DNA from: Clostridiales bacterium
GTDB taxonomy: Bacteria; Bacillota; Clostridia; Peptostreptococcales; Acidaminobacteraceae
Length of the DNA: 64,000 nt
Assembly (NCBI GenBank): GCA_016342415.1
Contig: JAEIOD010000002.1
Coordinates: forward strand, 62,001-126,000
Reading direction: 5' to 3'
Positions within the stretch are counted from its first letter, which is position 1. The number at the start of each line of letters is the position of its first letter. Below are positions 18,350 through 27,277 of the stretch, in pieces. The notes under the pieces were generated by a model. The model did not search any database. It saw only the letters and a list, made by a program, of their open reading frames with translations, and was not told where the DNA came from. The translations under genes and the position numbers were made by a program.

Positions 18350-19975
18350 CAATACAAAATTACTAATAGATTGTCCTGGTGGTACAATGGGCAATACTTT
18401 TTCATCTTTATCGATGATACATTCTATTAGTAAAGGTTCACTTTTGTTTCGTTTATTAAGCACCTCTTCTAATTCTTCTATAGTAGAAACTTGATAAGAT
18501 TTTATACCATAAGCATGACCAAGTGCTACATAATTTACTTCATCATCTATACAAGTCTCAGCATATCGTTCCTCTTGGAACATGCCTTGCCACTGCCTAA
18601 CCATACCCAGTGCACTGTTATTAAATAAAACGACTGTTACTGGTAATTTATATTTAGAAATAGTAGCCAACTCATGACAATTCATTCTGAAGCTACCATC
18701 ACCGGTTACTAAAAGAGATGGTAAATTCCCAACTGAAACCCCTATCGCCGCACCTAATCCAAAGCCCATAGTGCCTAAACCCCCAGATGTAATGAAAGTT
18801 CTAGGCTTCTTAAATTTGAAATATTGTGCTGCCCACATTTGATGTTGTCCAACATCTGTTGAAAGAACAGAATCAGCAAAATATTCACTTAATGAATCAA
18901 AGATTTTTTTAGGATGAAATGCATTATATTTTTGATTCAATGGTTTGAATTGATGTATCGCAAATTTCCATTGATCACGTTTTTTAACACTCAATGCTCT
19001 TTCAATTTTCGTAAGTGTATCATTAAGGTGACCTAAAACAGTCACATCAGCTTTAATATTCTTACTAAATTCCGTTTTATCCACATCGATGTGTATGACT
19101 TGGCTAGATTTTGAAAACGTCTTTGTATTACCAGTTACTCGATCACTAAACCTTGCACCAATGGCAATGATCAAATCACTTCCTGCTATAGCCAAATTAG
19201 TTTCTGGAAAACCATGCATGCCAACTAATCCTAGAGACAGTTCATGAGTTCTTGGAAAAGTACCGAGACCCATCAAAGTGTTACAAACAGGGATATCATT
19301 CTTAACCGCTAACTTATAAAGCATCTCAGATGCCTCACCTAATTTAACACCGCCACCTGCATAAATCACAGGACGTTTTGCACTTTCTATGAGTTCAACA
19401 ACCGTCTTAATGTCATCAGATTTTGCATACTCATAACTTGCTTTTTCGAACAAGGAAGCATCTTGATAAACTGTTTCTTGCATGAAAATATCTTTTGGGA
19501 TATCGATAAGTACAGGACCCGGTCTACCACTCTTTGCAATATGAAAAGCATCATGAACAGCTTGTTCTAAATCTTCAACCTTCTTAATCAACATATTATG
19601 TTTTGTTATCTGAAAAGTAATACCTGTAATATCAATTTCTTGGAAAGCGTCTCTTCCAAGTAACGGACTAGGTACTTGCCCAGTTATAACAACAAGCGGT
19701 ACAGAATCCATGTAAGCAGTTGCAATACCCGTAATTGTATTGGTTGCCCCTGGACCTGAAGTCGCTATGCAAACACCTACTTTACCAGTTGCTCTTGCAT
19801 ACCCATCTGCCGCATGAACCGCTCCTTGTTCATGGGCTGTTCTATAGTGTTTGAATCCACCCATTCTATATAAAGCATCATACAAGGGAATCACAGCACC
19901 ACCCGGGTAGCCAAACAATGATTCTACACCCTGTTTTTTTAATGCTTTTAATAATATTTCAGCACCATTATTCAT
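18344..19975 (-). CDS. ilvB: acetolactate synthase large subunit
   Basis: TPP-dependent enzyme making 2-acetolactate or 2-aceto-2-hydroxybutyrate, the first common step of valine, leucine and isoleucine synthesis. 543 residues in the order TPP pyrimidine-binding domain (FGYPGGAVIPLYDAL, AHEQGAVHAADGYARATG), central FAD-type domain (GARFSDRVTG) and TPP-binding domain with GDGSFRMNCHELATI...NN. I place the start at ATG 19975, just after the ilvD stop; a TTG six codons earlier lies inside ilvD. GGGAG is about 11 bases upstream, a rather long spacing. Last gene of the ilv operon. Confidence 0.95.
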   Translation of the reverse strand: MNNGAEILLKALKKQGVESLFGYPGGAVIPLYDALYRMGGFKHYRTAHEQGAVHAADGYARATGKVGVCIATSGPGATNTITGIATAYMDSVPLVVITGQVPSPLLGRDAFQEIDITGITFQITKHNMLIKKVEDLEQAVHDAFHIAKSGRPGPVLIDIPKDIFMQETVYQDASLFEKASYEYAKSDDIKTVVELIESAKRPVIYAGGGVKLGEASEMLYKLAVKNDIPVCNTLMGLGTFPRTHELSLGLVGMHGFPETNLAIAGSDLIIAIGARFSDRVTGNTKTFSKSSQVIHIDVDKTEFSKNIKADVTVLGHLNDTLTKIERALSVKKRDQWKFAIHQFKPLNQKYNAFHPKKIFDSLSEYFADSVLSTDVGQHQMWAAQYFKFKKPRTFITSGGLGTMGFGLGAAIGVSVGNLPSLLVTGDGSFRMNCHELATISKYKLPVTVVLFNNSALGMVRQWQGMFQEERYAETCIDDEVNYVALGHAYGIKSYQVSTIEELEEVLNKRNKSEPLLIECIIDKDEKVLPIVPPGQSISNFVLG

Positions 19976-19977
19976 GA

Positions 19978-21639
19978 TTATCTCTTCTCCCAAATAGCTC
20001 CTTTAGCAGCCGAAGTAACACCTGAACGATACTTCTCCAGATAACCTGGATACTGCTTATGGATACGTTGATGATTTTCTTTTCTAACTTCTATAACCGT
20101 TTCATTAACATGTAACTCCAATCGACCTTCCGGTATGTCGATTTCAATTAAATCACCTTCTTCTACAAAAGCGATTAAACCACCTTCATAGGCTTCAGGT
20201 GATACATGACCAATTGCAGCACCTCTTGTACCACCTGAAAATCTTCCATCTGTAATCAAGGCTACAGAATCATCGAGTCCCATTCCATTAAGCGCAGCGG
20301 TTGGTGTTAACATTTCTTGCATACCAGGTCCGCCTTTTGGACCTTCATATCGTATGACAAGCACATCTCCTGCATTAATCTTACTATCAAATATCGCTGC
20401 CGCACAATCTTCTTCAGAATTAAAGACACGTGCCGGTCCTGACATTTTCATCATTTCTTTTAAAACTGCAGATTTTTTTACTACCGCGCCCTCTTTTGCA
20501 AGATTGCCATAAAGAACTTGAATGCCACCGGTTTCACTATATGGAAATTCCAAACTTCTAATAACTGATTGATCATAAACTTTAGCACTTTCTAGTTTAT
20601 CTTTTAAGATACCTTCTACTGTCATTACCTCTAAATCCAGCATCGGGCTTAAAGTCTTCAGAACACCACTGATACCACCAGCAGCATGCAAGTCTTCCAT
20701 ATGATGAGGTCCCGCAGGAGAAAGTCTACAAATATTAGGAGTCATCCGACTAACCTCATTGATTAAATCAAGATTCATTTTCACTTGTGCTTCATGAGCA
20801 ATTGCCGTTAAATGAAGTACTGTGTTTGTGGAACACCCCAGTGCCATATCAGATATCAAAGCATTTCTGAAGGCTTCTTTTGTTAATATGTCTCTAGGTT
20901 TGATATTATTTTCTAAAAGTGTCATCACCTGCATTCCAGCTTCTTTAGCCAGTCGCATTCTATCCATATGAACCGCTGGTACTGTACCATTTCCACTCAG
21001 ACCCAGTCCTAATACTTCTGTCATACAGTTCATGGAATTAGCAGTAAACATGCCAGAACAAGAGCCACAAGTAGGACAAGCATTGTTTTCAATATCCAAC
21101 AACTCTTCCTCGGTTATTTTACCTGCTTTAAAAGCACCAACACCTTCAAAAGCAGAGGTTAAATCTACTGGTCTCCCCTCTCTTGTATAACCTTTTAACA
21201 TGGGACCGCCACTGATAAATATGGATGGTACATTGACTCTAGCTGCTGCCATCAACATACCTGGTACTGTTTTATCACAGTTAGGAATAAACACAAGTGC
21301 ATCAAAGGCATGAGCTCGCGCCATTACTTCAACACTATCTGCAATCAATTCTCGACTCGTTAACGAGTATTTCATGCCTACATGGTTCATTGCGATACCA
21401 TCACAGACTGCAATTGTAGAAAACTCAAACGGTACACCACCAGCCATACGCACACCTGCTTTGACAGCATCACAGACTTGTCTTAAATGGACATGTCCTG
21501 GTACGATTTCATTAAAACTGTTCACCACACCAATAAAAGGTTTTTTAATTTCTGTATCGGTAAGCCCTAATGCTTTTAATAACGATCTGTGAGGCGATTT
21601 TTCCACACCTGATTTGATAGTATTACTTCTTAAATCCAC
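19978..21639 (-). CDS. ilvD: dihydroxy-acid dehydratase
   Basis: Iron-sulfur dehydratase forming 2-oxoisovalerate or 2-oxo-3-methylvalerate. 553 residues. The cluster region shows [12 protein letters not shown] and [18 protein letters not shown], and [11 protein letters not shown]-like [22 protein letters not shown] closes the domain. The start is a GTG at 21639 with AGAGGG eight bases upstream, overlapping the end of ilvC by ten bases. Clear family member in a biosynthetic operon. Confidence 0.95.
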   Translation of the reverse strand: MDLRSNTIKSGVEKSPHRSLLKALGLTDTEIKKPFIGVVNSFNEIVPGHVHLRQVCDAVKAGVRMAGGVPFEFSTIAVCDGIAMNHVGMKYSLTSRELIADSVEVMARAHAFDALVFIPNCDKTVPGMLMAAARVNVPSIFISGGPMLKGYTREGRPVDLTSAFEGVGAFKAGKITEEELLDIENNACPTCGSCSGMFTANSMNCMTEVLGLGLSGNGTVPAVHMDRMRLAKEAGMQVMTLLENNIKPRDILTKEAFRNALISDMALGCSTNTVLHLTAIAHEAQVKMNLDLINEVSRMTPNICRLSPAGPHHMEDLHAAGGISGVLKTLSPMLDLEVMTVEGILKDKLESAKVYDQSVIRSLEFPYSETGGIQVLYGNLAKEGAVVKKSAVLKEMMKMSGPARVFNSEEDCAAAIFDSKINAGDVLVIRYEGPKGGPGMQEMLTPTAALNGMGLDDSVALITDGRFSGGTRGAAIGHVSPEAYEGGLIAFVEEGDLIEIDIPEGRLELHVNETVIEVRKENHQRIHKQYPGYLEKYRSGVTSAAKGAIWEKR

Positions 21640-22613
21640 GACATCATCCCTCTTAATTTTTGTCCTACTTCTACAATACCATGCGTTAACTCCTGTTGCT
21701 TAATCGCATTAAATTGTGGTCTGTTGATACGGTTTTCATTTAACCAATTCTTAGCAAACTCACCATTTTGAATTTCTGCTAATACAGCTTTCATTTCATC
21801 TCTTGTATTTTGATTGACTATACGTTTACCTACCATGTAATCACCATACTCAGCTGTATCACTTACGCTGTAACGCATTTTTTCAAAACCACCTTCATAT
21901 AATAAATCCACGATTAATTTCAGCTCATGTAAACATTCAAAGTAAGCAATTTCAGGTTGGTATCCTGCTTCTACAAGTGTATCAAAACCAGCTTTAATCA
22001 ACTCAGTTGCACCACCACAAAGTACTGCTTGTTCACCAAATAAATCAGTTTCTGTTTCTTCTTTGAATGTTGTTTCTATAACGCCCGCTCTAGCAGCACC
22101 GATACCCTTAGCATAAGCCAATCCTTTTTCTTTTGCCGTGTTTGTATAATCTTGATAAACAGCAAGTAGTGCCGGCACGCCTTTTCCTTCTTCGTAAACT
22201 CTTCTTACGAGATGTCCTGGTCCTTTAGGTGCTACCATGAACACATCAACGTTCTTAGGTGGATTGATTTGACCAAAGTGAATGTTAAATCCATGAGCAA
22301 ATACCAGTGCATCGCCATCGTCTAGATTCTCTTTTACCGATGCTTCATAAACTTCTCTTTGTGTTTCATCTGGAATCAGCATCATAACCACTTGTGATGA
22401 TTTAACAGCATCTGCTACAGATTTCACTTCTAAACCAGCTGCTTCAGCTTTCGCTTTAGACTTACTGCCTTCATAAAGTCCTACTACAACATCTACACCA
22501 CTCTCTTTTAAGTTTAAAGCATGCGCATGACCTTGAGAACCATAACCGATAACTGCTACTTGCTTTCCTGCTAATACATTTAGATCACTATCTTGCTCAT
22601 AATACATTTTCAT
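21630..22613 (-). CDS. ilvC: ketol-acid reductoisomerase
   Basis: NADPH-dependent isomeroreductase, second step of branched-chain amino acid synthesis. 327 residues, the short class I form. The N-terminus has the Rossmann motif [17 protein letters not shown]; the C-terminal knotted domain carries the metal-binding acids in [12 protein letters not shown] and the [17 protein letters not shown] helix. A lysine-rich nucleotide loop ([12 protein letters not shown]) suits NADPH. The start is preceded by GGAGG and lies one base after the ilvN stop. Confidence 0.96.
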   Translation of the reverse strand: MKMYYEQDSDLNVLAGKQVAVIGYGSQGHAHALNLKESGVDVVVGLYEGSKSKAKAEAAGLEVKSVADAVKSSQVVMMLIPDETQREVYEASVKENLDDGDALVFAHGFNIHFGQINPPKNVDVFMVAPKGPGHLVRRVYEEGKGVPALLAVYQDYTNTAKEKGLAYAKGIGAARAGVIETTFKEETETDLFGEQAVLCGGATELIKAGFDTLVEAGYQPEIAYFECLHELKLIVDLLYEGGFEKMRYSVSDTAEYGDYMVGKRIVNQNTRDEMKAVLAEIQNGEFAKNWLNENRINRPQFNAIKQQELTHGIVEVGQKLRGMMSWI

Positions 22614-22614
22614 T

Positions 22615-22854
22615 TTAACATTCCTCCATCAATACAATATCTCTTACGCCTACTATTTTTTCTAAATGAGCTACTGCTCTATTACAACTAAGTTCTGATG
22701 CATTCTCAAGTCTTATCTCCAAATGAGAACATGCATTAGGAGGTGATGTCATCTTCACATCACTGACCATAAATTCTTTCCTTCTCAATACACCAACAAC
22801 TTTTAGAAGTGTATCCACACCGTGATCCGCTTTTGCCTGTAAAAATCTTTCCAT
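22615..22854 (-). CDS. ilvN: acetolactate synthase small subunit (single ACT domain)
   Basis: A 79-residue protein with one ACT-like domain, from [22 protein letters not shown] to the [14 protein letters not shown] segment. This is as short as E. coli IlvM and much shorter than the 150-170 residue IlvH/IlvN, so the C-terminal domain is absent. It should bind IlvB and adjust activity or feedback inhibition. It is the first gene of the operon, with a strong AAGGAGG site, while its partner ilvB is last. The symbol ilvM would fit equally well. Confidence 0.85.
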   Translation of the reverse strand: MERFLQAKADHGVDTLLKVVGVLRRKEFMVSDVKMTSPPNACSHLEIRLENASELSCNRAVAHLEKIVGVRDIVLMEEC

Positions 22855-23401
22855 CTTTTCCTCCTTTTGCTAAATTTGAATATAAAAAAAGACTCTTCCC
22901 TCTTTACGAACCATTATTCATAAAGACAAAAGAATCTTTTTATACCATTAGTTTCGCTCAGGTCGCAAGTTAATCTTGTTCAACCATATAGTCCTATATC
23001 GGGGACAACCGTTTCACCCTACTTATGTTCAGGCGAACTGCTCAGGAGCTACCATTGTATACTAATCTGTGTCAATTCTCACCAACCATTGACTCTCTAT
23101 AACAGATGTTTAGTATTTTTCTTCTCCATCAAAGCATTATCTATTAGGTCCGCTGTTTAGAGACGAATCTTAAATCCGCGGTACCACTCTAATTATACTC
23201 TCGTATCACTCTTTATCAGGTCGCAAGTAACTTGTTCAACCATATAGCCATTTAACGGTGGCAGGCGGCAACGTCTACATATCGACGTGCAGTTCAGGAG
23301 TGATTTAAGTAATAGTCTTCTTTATCATCTTTCAGCAAACGATGACTCTCTGCAAAATAGTTTCTACGACTTCTGTCTCCATCAATACTTTTGATTTATT
23401 A
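22855..23401 (-). promoter_or_regulatory. tandem T-box leader of the ilv operon
   Basis: The untranslated leader is about 546 nt from the predicted start near 23401. Two T-box-like units follow each other. Unit 1: AGAGAGTCATC (23341-23351), specifier ATC (23302-23304) before ACTCCTGA, and a perfect T-box core AGAGTGGTACCGCGG (23176-23190). Unit 2: AGAGAGTCAATGG (23086-23098), specifier GTA (23050-23052) before GCTCCTGAG, and a degenerate core TGGTAT (22942-22947). Both units share a hairpin with arms of GGTTGAACAAG and CTTGCGACC (23217-23247 and 22959-22991). The specifiers match tRNA-Ile and tRNA-Val. The pattern is that of transcription antitermination by uncharged tRNA. Presence of T-box control is confident; the exact specifier of unit 2 is less so. 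Confidence 0.88.
22884..22940 (-). terminator. regulated terminator of the T-box leader
   Basis: A long stem of about 23 pairs with some G-U (AAAGATTCTTTTGTCTTTAT with the strand beginning TTCGTAAAGAGG) around a TAATGG loop, followed by seven T on the minus strand, 30 bp before ilvN. It is the only clear terminator in the leader. Confidence 0.85.
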
Positions 23402-23407
23402 ATTGCA

Positions 23408-23436
23408 ATTATACATACGAACAAAATACATGTCAA
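23408..23436 (-). promoter_or_regulatory. promoter of the ilv operon
   Basis: Perfect consensus on the minus strand: -35 TTGACA (23431-23436), 17-bp spacer, -10 TATAAT (23408-23413). Transcription should begin near 23401. Confidence 0.92.
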
Positions 23437-23523
23437 CACTTTTCTCATAAATACTTATTTTAATGTATAAATACAAAATTGTTAAAAAAACGTAAACACT
23501 TTACACAATTTACAAGCATTAAA

Positions 23524-23548
23524 AAACGCATGGAAAATCCATGCGTTT
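23524..23548 (-). terminator. terminator after the AI-2E family transporter gene
   Basis: Stem AAACGCATGGA with TCCATGCGTTT a few bases after the stop, followed by a T run on the minus strand. Confidence 0.88.
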
Positions 23549-23551
23549 CAA

Positions 23552-24655
23552 TTATACTTCCAAGTTTCTCTCTTTTAATTTTTTCTCTACATATTCCTCA
23601 ATAAGTGTCTTAAATAAAACAACTACCGGTACACCAATAAACATGCCAATCACGCCATATAACGCGCCACCAGCAGTTACCGAGACAATAATCCAGAAAG
23701 CTCCAACACCCACTTTTCCACCTAGAATTTTTGGACCTAAATACAATCCATCAAATTGTTGTAAAGCAACAATTAATATAATTACCAAACCAACTTGTAT
23801 GAATGAACCACTCGCAAGCGTAACAAGTACAGCTGGCACTGCACCAATAAATGGACCAAAATATGGAATGATATTCGTTATACCAATAATGAATCCAATC
23901 GCTGGGGAGTTTGGAATCTTAAAGATCCACATCAACAAGAAACATAAAACACCAATAATGGCTGAGTCGATAATTTTTCCAACAAAGAAACTCGAAAAAA
24001 TTTCATCCGATTTATGAGCAATTCTTACCAACTCATCTGCAGTCTCTTTTTCATTAACAGCATAATTGACTCTTTTAATACGATTAAGCAAGTCTTTTTT
24101 ATCAGCTAACATATAAATTGCAACCACAAACGCCATAAAGAAACTTAATAAACTGGCAGATGCTGATCCAATACCTGAAATAACACTATTCATAATCATC
24201 GTTGATAATTCACCCACTTTTAACAAAATATCTTTCAGTGAATTTTGTACATAAAGTATCAACTCGTTGATTATGTCACTATTAATTTTGGCAATAAAGT
24301 CTTCAATGAAAGCAATATCAAAGTCTTCATTTACAAATTTCGTTATTTTTTCAACGATATCATAAGCACTGCTTACGATACTCGGAATCATAACCGCTCC
24401 AAATAAAACCAAAAATCCAATGACCAATAAAATAGATATCAGTATTGCAAAACCTCTACGAATTTTACCTCTCCCCATTTTAGTAATAAATCTTACCAGT
24501 GGATCCAATAGATAAGCAATTACAAATCCTGTTACAACAGGTGCTGTCGCTTTTTTTATAACCGGGAAAAAATCATAATGCCAAATGGTGAAATTAAAAA
24601 TAACAATTGCTACTGCTACTAGTGTTATATATGCTTTTAAAGACAGTTTTTTCAT
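23552..24655 (-). CDS. AI-2E family transporter (PerM/YdbI type membrane protein)
   Basis: A 367-residue polytopic membrane protein. It has two N-terminal helices, a middle hydrophilic part (DIAFIEDFIAKINSDIINELI), and the conserved C-terminal half with helices and the glycine/proline-rich stretches typical of the family: NIIPYFGPFIGAVPA, DGLYLGPKILGGKVGV and VTAGGALYGVIGMFIGVP. Members export AI-2 in a few cases and have been linked to sodium or other transport in others, so the substrate is not established. It is transcribed alone, with its own terminator, and lies upstream of the ilv promoter. Confidence 0.9.
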   Translation of the reverse strand: MKKLSLKAYITLVAVAIVIFNFTIWHYDFFPVIKKATAPVVTGFVIAYLLDPLVRFITKMGRGKIRRGFAILISILLVIGFLVLFGAVMIPSIVSSAYDIVEKITKFVNEDFDIAFIEDFIAKINSDIINELILYVQNSLKDILLKVGELSTMIMNSVISGIGSASASLLSFFMAFVVAIYMLADKKDLLNRIKRVNYAVNEKETADELVRIAHKSDEIFSSFFVGKIIDSAIIGVLCFLLMWIFKIPNSPAIGFIIGITNIIPYFGPFIGAVPAVLVTLASGSFIQVGLVIILIVALQQFDGLYLGPKILGGKVGVGAFWIIVSVTAGGALYGVIGMFIGVPVVVLFKTLIEEYVEKKLKERNLEV

Positions 24656-24730
24656 AACATCTCCTTCTCTCTATTTCTATTTTAAGAGATATTCATTAAG
24701 ACTACAATACAACTTTCTTAAGAATAAATT

Positions 24731-24753
24731 AAAAGCGCTCAATGAGCGCTTTT
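24731..24753 (-). terminator. terminator after the transketolase C-terminal subunit
   Basis: AAAAGCGCTCA with TGAGCGCTTTT, directly after the stop of the downstream transketolase gene; the stem ends in four T on the minus strand. Confidence 0.8.
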
Positions 24754-24757
24754 AGGA

Positions 24758-25687
24758 TTATACTAATTCTTTTACAGCTTTAACAATATCATCTGCTGTT
24801 AAGTGATATTTAACCATCAGTTCACCAGGATTACCTGATTCACCGAATGTATCCTTAACACCAATTCTTCTCATAGGAGCTGGATGATTTTCTACAAGTA
24901 CTTCCGCTACAGCACTTCCTAAACCACCAAAGATAGTGTGTTCTTCTGCTGTTACAATACCTTTTGTTTCTCTAGCAGCTTTGATAACCGCTTCATTGTC
25001 TAAAGGTTTAATTGTATGCATATCTAAAATTCTTACACTGATACCTTCTTCTTTTAAGGTTTCAGCAGCTGTCATTGCTTCAGCTAACATAATTCCAGTT
25101 GCAATGATTGTTGCATCACTACCATCTTGAATCATATTTGCCTTACCAATTTCAATTTTAGATGATTCATTATAAACTACTGGTACAGCTGCTCTACCAA
25201 GTCTTACATAAACAGGACCATCATAAGCTACAATAGCCTCTAAAATCTTATCCGTCGATACCGCATCAGCTGGATTTAACACAACCATATTTGGAATTGA
25301 ACGCATCAATGCCAAATCTTCAATCGCTTGATGAGAAGCACCATCCGCTCCAACTGTTAAACCTGCATGTGTTGCACATACTTTAACGTTTAATTTTGGA
25401 TAACACACAGCATTTCTGATAATCTCAAATGCTCTACCTGCTGCAAACATGGCAAAAGTACTCATAAAAGGAATTTTACCTGTTGTTGCAAGACCTGCTG
25501 AGATACCTGCCAAGTTTTGTTCTGCAATACCAACATTGATAAATCTCTCAGGACATACTTTTTTAAAATCGGCTGTTTTAGTCGATTTGGATAAATCGGC
25601 ATCTAATACAACGATATTTTTATTTTCTAATCCAAGACGTGCTAAAGACTTACCATAAGCTTCACGAGTTGCAATCTTCTGTGTCAT
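24758..25687 (-). CDS. transketolase, C-terminal subunit
   Basis: Pyrimidine-binding and C-terminal domains of a split transketolase, 309 residues. The catalytic glutamate region NVGIAEQNLAGISAGLA is present, as are FAMFAAGRAFEIIRN and the C-terminal domain DMHTIKPLD. Together with the upstream subunit it would transfer two-carbon ketol units between sugar phosphates in the non-oxidative pentose phosphate pathway. It overlaps the stop of the N-terminal subunit by one base and has GGAGG upstream, so the subunits should be made in equal amounts. Split transketolases are common in Clostridia and archaea. Confidence 0.94.
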   Translation of the reverse strand: MTQKIATREAYGKSLARLGLENKNIVVLDADLSKSTKTADFKKVCPERFINVGIAEQNLAGISAGLATTGKIPFMSTFAMFAAGRAFEIIRNAVCYPKLNVKVCATHAGLTVGADGASHQAIEDLALMRSIPNMVVLNPADAVSTDKILEAIVAYDGPVYVRLGRAAVPVVYNESSKIEIGKANMIQDGSDATIIATGIMLAEAMTAAETLKEEGISVRILDMHTIKPLDNEAVIKAARETKGIVTAEEHTIFGGLGSAVAEVLVENHPAPMRRIGVKDTFGESGNPGELMVKYHLTADDIVKAVKELV

Positions 25688-26511
25688 TATTTAGCACCTC
25701 CTAATTCAGCAATAGCTTGTTCCGTTTGCTCTTTATTTGGAGCAGTACCATGCCATGATGCTTCATTTTCCATAAACGAAACACCTTTACCTTTAATTGT
25801 TTTAGCAATAAGAATAGAAGGTTTACCTTTTGTTTCTTTTGCCTCTTTGTAACCTCTCTGGATGTCTTCTAAATCATGACCATCTACATGGATTACATGC
25901 CATCCGAAACTTTCGAATTTAGCATCTACAGGATCAATACCCATAACCTCTTCATTAGCTCCGTCAATTTGTAAACCGTTAAAGTCTAACATTGCACAAA
26001 GGTTGTCTAATTTGTAATGAGCAGCACTCATTGCAGCTTCCCATACAAGACCTTCGTTTAACTCGCCATCACCAAGTAATACAAACGTTCTGTAGTCGAC
26101 TTTATCAAGCTTTCCAGCAAGAGCCATTCCAACAGACGCAGAAATACCTTGACCTAATGAACCTGTTGACATGTCAATACCCGGAACATAAGTCATGTTT
26201 GGGTGACCTTGTAACATATGGCCCATTTTTCTTAAGTTAATTAATTCTGCCGGGTCGAAGAATCCTCTTCTTGCCAATGTTGCATAAGCAACTGGTGCAG
26301 CATGTCCTTTTGATAAAACAAAACGATCACGAGCTGTCATTTTTGGATTTTGGGGATCAATGTTCATTTCATCAAAATATAGAACCGTTAACAAGTCCGC
26401 TGATGACAATGATCCGCCTGGATGTCCAGAACCTGCTGCATTTACCATCATAACAATATCTTGTCTGATTTGGCTTGCAACATTTTTCATTTCATTAATG
26501 CTTAAATTCAT
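25687..26511 (-). CDS. transketolase, N-terminal subunit
   Basis: TPP pyrophosphate-binding part of a split transketolase, 274 residues. The metal/TPP motif GDGELNEGLVWEAAMSAAHY...DFNGLQIDG is complete, preceded by AAGSGHPGGSLSSADLL and STGSLGQGISASVGMAL. ATG 26511 is chosen since GGAGG is directly upstream; a TTG four codons earlier gives a slightly longer frame but overlaps the ribosome binding site. Pairs with the downstream gene. Confidence 0.95.
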   Translation of the reverse strand: MNLSINEMKNVASQIRQDIVMMVNAAGSGHPGGSLSSADLLTVLYFDEMNIDPQNPKMTARDRFVLSKGHAAPVAYATLARRGFFDPAELINLRKMGHMLQGHPNMTYVPGIDMSTGSLGQGISASVGMALAGKLDKVDYRTFVLLGDGELNEGLVWEAAMSAAHYKLDNLCAMLDFNGLQIDGANEEVMGIDPVDAKFESFGWHVIHVDGHDLEDIQRGYKEAKETKGKPSILIAKTIKGKGVSFMENEASWHGTAPNKEQTEQAIAELGGAK

Positions 26512-26537
26512 TTGCTCCTCCAAGTATAATATTAATT

Positions 26538-27269
26538 TTACCCATTACGTGATAAAAGAACTTTTAATAAGAATTGTGGTAATAACAAACTACGTTTGAT
26601 ACGTTTGGGATTGGTTACGATTCTATACAACCATTCCAAACCTACTTTTCTAAATATCTTCGGCGCTCTTTTAACGGCACCTGCCCAGACATCTAAAGAA
26701 CCACCAACACCCATTGATACTTTAACGTTTAAAATCTTTCGATGTTTGTACATCCATTTTTCTTGCTTTGGCGCACCCATAGCAACAAACAATATATCTG
26801 GTTTTACTTCATTTATTTTATCAACTATCCTAAGCTCTTCTGCTTCATCAAAAAAACCATCATGATAGCCTAAAATAACAATATTAGGATATGCTTCCTG
26901 TATATTCTTTGCAGCATTTTCAACATTTTCGCTACTCGACCCTAGTAAGTATATCGATTTTTTTGCATTATTGCAATACTTCAAAATACTTTCCATCATT
27001 TCTATGCCTGGTAAACGTTTTTCCAAACCGAGTTTCCTTATTTTTGACGCCAAAATAATACCAATGCCATCAGGAATTACCAAATCTCCTTCTGCCAAAA
27101 CATCTTTATATTCCAAATCCTTCTGAGCCATCATCACAATTTCTGGATTAGGCGTAAATATCATTGAATAGGTTTTTCTGTTGAGTAAATAAAGAAATCT
27201 TTTAAAAGCTGCCTCTTCATCTACCTTATGAAATTTAACTCCAAATAATTTTACAACATTATCTTCCAT
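26538..27269 (-). CDS. tagA: WecG/TagA/CpsF family glycosyltransferase
   Basis: GT26-family transferase of 243 residues that adds the second sugar (N-acetylmannosamine in TagA) to undecaprenyl-diphosphate-GlcNAc in wall polymer assembly. Visible family motifs are FTPNPEIVMMAQKD near residue 38, PDGIGIILAS, LLGSSSENVENAA and VAMGAPKQEKWMYKHR. It follows csaB by eight bases. In Bacillota with S-layer proteins, csaB-tagA pairs build and pyruvylate the secondary wall polysaccharide, which is the likely role here. Confidence 0.92.
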   Translation of the reverse strand: MEDNVVKLFGVKFHKVDEEAAFKRFLYLLNRKTYSMIFTPNPEIVMMAQKDLEYKDVLAEGDLVIPDGIGIILASKIRKLGLEKRLPGIEMMESILKYCNNAKKSIYLLGSSSENVENAAKNIQEAYPNIVILGYHDGFFDEAEELRIVDKINEVKPDILFVAMGAPKQEKWMYKHRKILNVKVSMGVGGSLDVWAGAVKRAPKIFRKVGLEWLYRIVTNPKRIKRSLLLPQFLLKVLLSRNG

Positions 27270-27277
27270 GTAAACCT

